This document shows, piece by piece, positions 60,175 to 64,000 of a DNA stretch of 64,000 bases. Location of the stretch: positions 44,709 through 108,708 of the forward strand of contig CAKRTS010000011.1 of assembly GCA_934402315.1 (NCBI GenBank), read 5' to 3'. The notes beneath the pieces were generated by a model, which ran no database searches, had not been told where the DNA came from, and saw only the letters and a program-made list of their open reading frames with translations. A program made the translations under genes and the position numbers. This DNA comes from an uncultured Acetatifactor sp. (lineage in GTDB: Bacteria; Bacillota; Clostridia; Lachnospirales; Lachnospiraceae). Numbering within the stretch: position 1 is the first letter of the stretch; every line of letters starts with the position of its first letter.

Positions 60175-61080
60175 TCAATTTCCCGCATCCAGTTTCCGAA
60201 TCTGCCTGTTAAAGCACGACAGGAAGCTGACCGAAAAACCGAGAATGCCCGTACACAGGAACATCGCTGCCATCCCGCTTCCGGCAGAATTTCCGACGAC
60301 ATGCTGCAACAGCACGGCAACCCCTGTTCCCGACCGCAAAAACGGTTCAAAGACATAATCCGCAAGATAGCCGCCAAGCAGAATACCGACCGGAATCGTG
60401 CTGTACTGGATCGCATTTCTGACCGCAAACACCCTTCCCTGAAGCTCCTCCGGAATCCTCCGGTACAGAATGGCATTCTGGTTCGCCATGATAAACGGGA
60501 TCGGCATACTCGCCGCCACAGCGGCGGCTGACCACCAGAAGACATTTCTCCCGACTGCCATCGTCAGCCGCGAAAAGAAATTGATCAGCGCCATCGTCAG
60601 CATGATATACAGAAGCCCTCTCTCCTGCTTCAAAAAGCGCAGTCCCTCTACAGCCCCCGAAAACGGCGATGTGTACGCCGCACGCTCCGACTGCTCCGGT
60701 ATTGTGATTACAAACAGGAGCACGCAGAAGGCAAGAACAAATGTCGCAAGATCAACCATCAGGATCACCCGGAGCCCGCCCGCTGCATAGAGCGCCGCTG
60801 CAAGCATCGGGCTGAATATCACGATCAGGTTCTGCGAAAAGGAATTCAACCCGCTGACATTTGATATTTTATCCTTCGGCACAAGCTTTCCTGTTGCCAC
60901 AGCCGCCGCAGGCTGCTGGAATGCATTGGTGATTCCGACCACCGCATTGACCACATAGATATTCCAGACAGAGAGCCGCCCGGTCAATAGCACGAGCGCA
61001 TAGCCCGTCATGGAACTTCCGAGTCCCGAAACGCTCTGGCTGAGCCAGAGTACAATATATTTTTTATAATCCTTATTCAT
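60175..61080 (-). CDS. MFS efflux transporter, apparently with two internal deletions
   Basis: 301 aa, against about 400-430 in its family. It opens with the familiar MNKDYKKYIVLWLSQSVSGLGSSMTGYAL but jumps near residues 30-33 straight to LTGRLSVWNIYVVNAVVG, skipping roughly the second helix and following loop. Near residues 172-175 it jumps from MALINFFSRLT to MAVGRNVFWW, skipping about two more helices. The frame stays open throughout. GGAG lies about eight bases before ATG 61080. Such a protein would lack about four helices, so it is probably non-functional; the missing parts are inferred from memory of the family, not from an alignment. Confidence 0.75.
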   Translation of the reverse strand: MNKDYKKYIVLWLSQSVSGLGSSMTGYALVLLTGRLSVWNIYVVNAVVGITNAFQQPAAAVATGKLVPKDKISNVSGLNSFSQNLIVIFSPMLAAALYAAGGLRVILMVDLATFVLAFCVLLFVITIPEQSERAAYTSPFSGAVEGLRFLKQERGLLYIMLTMALINFFSRLTMAVGRNVFWWSAAAVAASMPIPFIMANQNAILYRRIPEELQGRVFAVRNAIQYSTIPVGILLGGYLADYVFEPFLRSGTGVAVLLQHVVGNSAGSGMAAMFLCTGILGFSVSFLSCFNRQIRKLDAGN

Positions 61081-61277
61081 TGAATTTTCTCCTATCTATT
61101 CTTATCAGTGCTGAATAAACAAGTACAAAATCCAATGTCGGACGATTATTCTTTCCTATCTCTGCACAAGCATCGTCCTGTCATCAGACTTTGTACAGAG
61201 TCCGCAGCTCAAATCAATTCTCATATGGCACAGCACACAATACCGCCTCCCTCCTGAATATATGGTTTCATTTTATT

Positions 61278-61850
61278 CTATTTGACAATACTTGTCAAAT
61301 TCTCATTCTCCGTCCCCGCGCCGCGCATTTCCCTGACGCAGTCCCCGAACTCGCTCCGAAATCTGCGGGAACAGCCGCAATAAACCGCCAGACCAAGGCA
61401 GAAAAGCATTTTCATATAGCGGATCAGCATACTGATTTCCGTTGAATAAGGAGACAGCAGCTGGCTTCCGAACAGATTTCCGAACATATGAACCAGTGCC
61501 CCCGCCAGAATGCTTCTCTTTGTCTTTACATACACAAAGGACACGGCAAAGTTGAAGAGCATGACCGCAGGAATACACATGGCCGCATCAAACCACGAGG
61601 AACGCAGCAGATCATACTGCGCCTGTCCGGGCGTGAAGTACCACGCAAGATGCCAGATTCCCCAGATAAATCCCAGTAGTAACGTTGCCCCTGTAAATCC
61701 ATATTTTACAAACAGCCGGTCCAACGCAAACCCTCTCCAGCCAAACTCCTCATTCAACGGGCCGGAGATCAGTGAAATAAGCAATACCAGAAACCAGAGT
61801 ATTCCTGCAAAGGGAACCCTTTGTGACGCATCCTGCAATTTTAAATACAC
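61278..61850 (-). pseudogene. CPBP-family membrane protease, 5'-truncated
   Basis: 190 codons. The CPBP/Abi catalytic motifs remain: NEEFGWRG (Glu34, Glu35, Arg39), GFIWGIWHLAWY (His67) and ALVHMFGNLFG. The first membrane helices and signal region usual for the family (about 260-300 aa) are missing. The only start is a GTG at 61850 without a ribosome-binding site, 21 bp after the metallophosphoesterase stop. Likely the 3' remnant of a gene cut when the two were joined; translational coupling to the upstream gene cannot be excluded. Confidence 0.7.
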
Positions 61851-61871
61851 AAGCCGCAGTGACAGGAAGGT

Positions 61872-62777
61872 TCACCCCTGCTTCCGCCGATAATCCGGGA
61901 TTCCAAGCGCTTCCGCCGCCCGTGCAAAATAGCTCTCCCCGGTCAGCGGCCAGACGTCCTTCTCCCCCGCCTCCTCTGACAGCTTCGCCGCCAGTGCACA
62001 CATCTCCGCGGCATGATCCTCGCCCGTCAGCAGCGTCTGGATATTGCTGTTGATAAACCACGGCGCCCTGTCCAGCAGCCCGCAGCGTACTATATCCTCC
62101 ACGACCCGCCCGTTGTCATACGGCACTCTCATAAATTCCGGCTTCCACTCCGTTCCGGCACCCGTTTCGACCAGCTCCAGTGTCATGCACTGCGCATAGC
62201 CCGCATCATTGATTGAGATGCCGACACAGCCGGAATTAAAATAATGCTTTCCTTTGTATGAAAATTCGCCCGGAAAATGCGTGTGGGCGCAGAGAAGATA
62301 ATCCGTATCGACTTTTTCCAGCCAGCGCTTTGTATTGCCGCCGCCCAGCTGCAGAAGCTCCCTGTTATTGTCCGGTGAGCCGTGGCAGCAGGTAATTGCC
62401 GGACATCCCTCTCTCTCATAGCGGAAGCTGATCGGCAGGCTCTCAAAAAACGCAAAGTCTTCCTCCGTCAGCTGCTCGTAGGTGTAGAGCAGGTTGCCGC
62501 TCGCGGAATTATTGATCCAGAACTGTTCCTGTATTCCGTTCCTACTGACCTCATGCTGGGTCAGCATGTAATCCTCACGATTTCCGCGGAGAAGACGGCA
62601 GCGATGCGTCCTCAGGAAATCATAGAGTTCGTCCAGCGTCTCCCTTGTATACGGTGTGTCGGAGACATAGTCCCCAAGGAAAAGATACTCCTCACACCCC
62701 TTCTCTTCCAGCGCCGCCACCGCCGCCCGGAACGCTATGACATTGCTGTGTATATCTGAAATTACTCCTAGTCTCAT
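61872..62777 (-). CDS. Calcineurin-like metallophosphoesterase
   Basis: 301 aa with all metal motifs of the family: ISDIHSN (Asp8, His10), LFLGDYVSDTP, LLRGNRED, TCCHGSPDNN and LLCAHTHFPG. YfcE/MJ0936-like fold with a C-terminal extension of about 90 residues. Substrate unknown. It looks intact, unlike its neighbours. Its upstream region is the palindromic element, so its promoter would lie in or beside that repeat. Confidence 0.9.
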   Translation of the reverse strand: MRLGVISDIHSNVIAFRAAVAALEEKGCEEYLFLGDYVSDTPYTRETLDELYDFLRTHRCRLLRGNREDYMLTQHEVSRNGIQEQFWINNSASGNLLYTYEQLTEEDFAFFESLPISFRYEREGCPAITCCHGSPDNNRELLQLGGGNTKRWLEKVDTDYLLCAHTHFPGEFSYKGKHYFNSGCVGISINDAGYAQCMTLELVETGAGTEWKPEFMRVPYDNGRVVEDIVRCGLLDRAPWFINSNIQTLLTGEDHAAEMCALAAKLSEEAGEKDVWPLTGESYFARAAEALGIPDYRRKQG

Positions 62778-62786
62778 TTTCCCTCC

Positions 62787-63067
62787 ATGGGGACGTTTCT
62801 TTTGTCACGATACCGGGGGCAAAAGCCCCGTAGGGCTGTAATTGTCTAAATTGTTTGAATGTGTAGGAACCTCTAGTTGTGCTTAGTGGTGGCAAAAGAG
62901 CGCTATGAGTAAAAATACGCCTGTTTGAGCTTAGCGAGTTAAGGATTTTTGCGAATGCCCTTAACTGTTTAGTCAACACTTAGCGCAACTTGGTTCCGGA
63001 ACCCTGAAAACAATTCAGACAGTTTCAGCCAGATGGGACTTTGCCCCCGGCATCTTGCCCCCATGTC
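62787..63067. repeat. Palindromic element of about 280 bp with long imperfect inverted arms
   Basis: This is the only gap above 300 bp without a gene. Left arm 62809-62888 and right arm 62977-63054 are imperfect reverse complements, matching in runs such as CCGGGGGCAAA, TGTCT, AATTGTTT and GGAACC. The centre adds nested hairpins: CGCTA (62901-62905) with TAGCG (62932-62936), and AGTTAAGG (62937-62944) with CCTTAACT (62959-62966). No reading frame of note. It could be a MITE-like mobile repeat or a structured RNA; it lies between the metallophosphoesterase and the broken DUF368 gene. Confidence 0.8.
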
Positions 63068-63161
63068 CTTCATCATACCGTGCTGCACAACATTTGGCAA
63101 GGCATAGCAACAGGGCGCTGCCCTTACGAGCCGCGCCCCTATCACTTACTTCTTATATAGT

Positions 63162-63876
63162 TTACCGTGAAGACGAAGCATTCCTCCTGCCGAAAGAAGC
63201 ATCCCTCAGGAACTGCATTCCGACCACCGTTGCCGCCCCTGCCAGGATACCGAAGCCAAAGAACATCAGGCAGGGAACATACAGTAAATTCAGTCCCAGA
63301 ACACCCCGGATTGCCGTAATGACCGGTATATACGCGCCGAAGATCAGGAGCAGTGTCGAACCCGAGATTCCCGGAAGGAACATTGCCGAGATCGCAACCA
63401 TGCCTATAAAAAAACAGCTTTATTCCAAGTCCCAGAGAAAAATGGCTCAGATCCATTGATGCCGCCCCGGCGCTGCCGTTCAGCAATGAAATTCCAACGA
63501 CAAGCGCGATTCCGAGGATGCCGAACGCAATCCCCTTTCCCACTTCACGGAAGCTGTCCTTTTCCTCTTTGATAACCAGAGGAATGGAACCGACGATAAA
63601 GCCGATAAACAGCGAGCTCACCGTGTAGATGTGATTCTCAAACAGCGCCGAAAGCGCAAGTACCGCGAGAATCATGCCCACCGCCCAGCCGCAGCCCAGC
63701 TTTGCAAGATACCCGAGCGCATTTTTCTTTTCTTTCATTTTACCAAACACAAAGTCATTGATCGAACCGATAAATTTATCATAGAAACCCATGATAAATG
63801 CCACCGTCCCACCGGAAACTCCCGGCACACTGTCCGCCAGCGCCATGCAAAATCCATTCAACATATCCTTTAACAT
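63162..63876 (-). pseudogene. DUF368 (PopT-like) membrane protein, frameshifted and shortened
   Basis: DUF368 proteins act as polyprenyl-phosphate flippases. ATG 63874-63876, seven bases from AGGAGGG, opens a good DUF368 start (LNGFCMALADSVPGVSGGTVAFIMGFYDKF). The frame is right until GIKLFF. At 63408-63414 a run of seven T's on the minus strand shifts it; with six T's it would continue as IGMVAISAMFLPGISGSTLLLIFGAYIP, the second signature. The joined product is about 237 aa and ends oddly (VVGMQFLRDASFGRRN), without the family's C-terminal GLMxGSLYAI block. A sequencing error could explain the shift but not the missing end. Confidence 0.8.
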
Positions 63877-63963
63877 ATCAAAACCCTCCTGTTCATTTTC
63901 TGTAGTCATTCTACTGACATCCAATGAACTACCCCGGGGCAAGCCCTCAAGCATCTTTCGCGA

Positions 63964-64000
63964 CTACGGCACATCCGTGCCTTGACGCTTCAGATACTTG
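63964..64000 (-). CDS. Possible C-terminal end of a gene beyond the right edge
   Basis: Twelve sense codons at most are visible on the minus strand (reading KYLKRQGTDVP, stop TAG at 63964-63966). Too short to identify; it may equally be non-coding sequence. Confidence 0.2.
   Translation of the reverse strand, partial: KYLKRQGTDVP

Noticed and set aside
61081..61277. Small gene between the CPBP remnant and the MFS gene
   Set aside because: Only a 22-codon frame (from about 61228) without a ribosome-binding site; no convincing promoter or structure in these 197 bp.
1..64000. Defence, toxin-antitoxin, phage or biosynthetic cluster
   Set aside because: All long minus-strand frames are accounted for by transport, signalling, motility, translation and housekeeping genes; no integrase, transposase, nuclease or cas signature was seen.

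Overview
The window comes from a motile, low-to-mid G+C Gram-positive anaerobe, most likely a Lachnospiraceae member of the Roseburia/Agathobacter/Butyrivibrio type (family-level inference). The reasons are a FliY-type motor switch, CheC and CheD, CodY, FapA, a SigD-type sigma factor, lipoprotein-anchored sugar-binding proteins, and a tRNA gene without an encoded CCA. Almost everything is on the minus strand, so operons read from right to left. The one clear plus-strand gene is a giant glycosyltransferase at 10025-13120.

Left part (1-21.3 kb). An HlyD/MacA-type adaptor is cut by the left edge. Next to it are an ATPase-less sugar ABC importer (two permeases and a binding lipoprotein fused to a propeller-like domain), a PHP phosphoesterase, and a LolD/FtsX-type ABC pair. 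The plus-strand GT-C double glycosyltransferase follows. Then comes a three-gene signalling operon: a degenerate-GGDEF/EAL protein, a hybrid histidine kinase with receiver and HPt domains, and a receiver protein with a helical C-terminus. By eye, the kinase and the receiver protein share a 62-residue helical module, one copy in the kinase and two in the receiver protein. rpsB and tsf follow, with a readable promoter and terminator.

Central part (21.3-56.6 kb). This is one long fla/che superoperon: flgB flgC fliE fliF fliG fliH fliI fliJ ylxF/motE-like fliK flgD TIGR02530 flgE flbD motA motB fliL fliM fliY cheY fliO fliP fliQ fliR flhB flhA flhF flhG pilZ cheB cheA cheW cheC cheD small-TM sigD fapA, a small unknown gene, a DUF6115/SwrB-like gene and an MltG-like fragment. 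It encodes the basal body, export apparatus, hook, stator, switch and much of the chemotaxis pathway. Filament genes, flgM and cheR are not in the window. The order topA-codY-fla/che-sigD-rpsB-tsf matches the Bacillus subtilis arrangement, with the genes between topA and codY missing.

Right part (56.7-64 kb). codY and topA each have their own promoter. tRNA-Glu(CTC) is a single-gene unit with promoter and terminator. Beyond it lies a decaying stretch: an MFS transporter that appears to have lost two internal segments, a 5'-truncated CPBP protease, an intact metallophosphoesterase, a roughly 280-bp imperfect palindromic element, and a frameshifted, shortened DUF368 gene.

No CRISPR array, phage, transposase or defence system was seen. 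The strongest candidates for something undescribed are the shared helical module (13.1-14.2 kb) and the palindromic element (62.8-63.07 kb).
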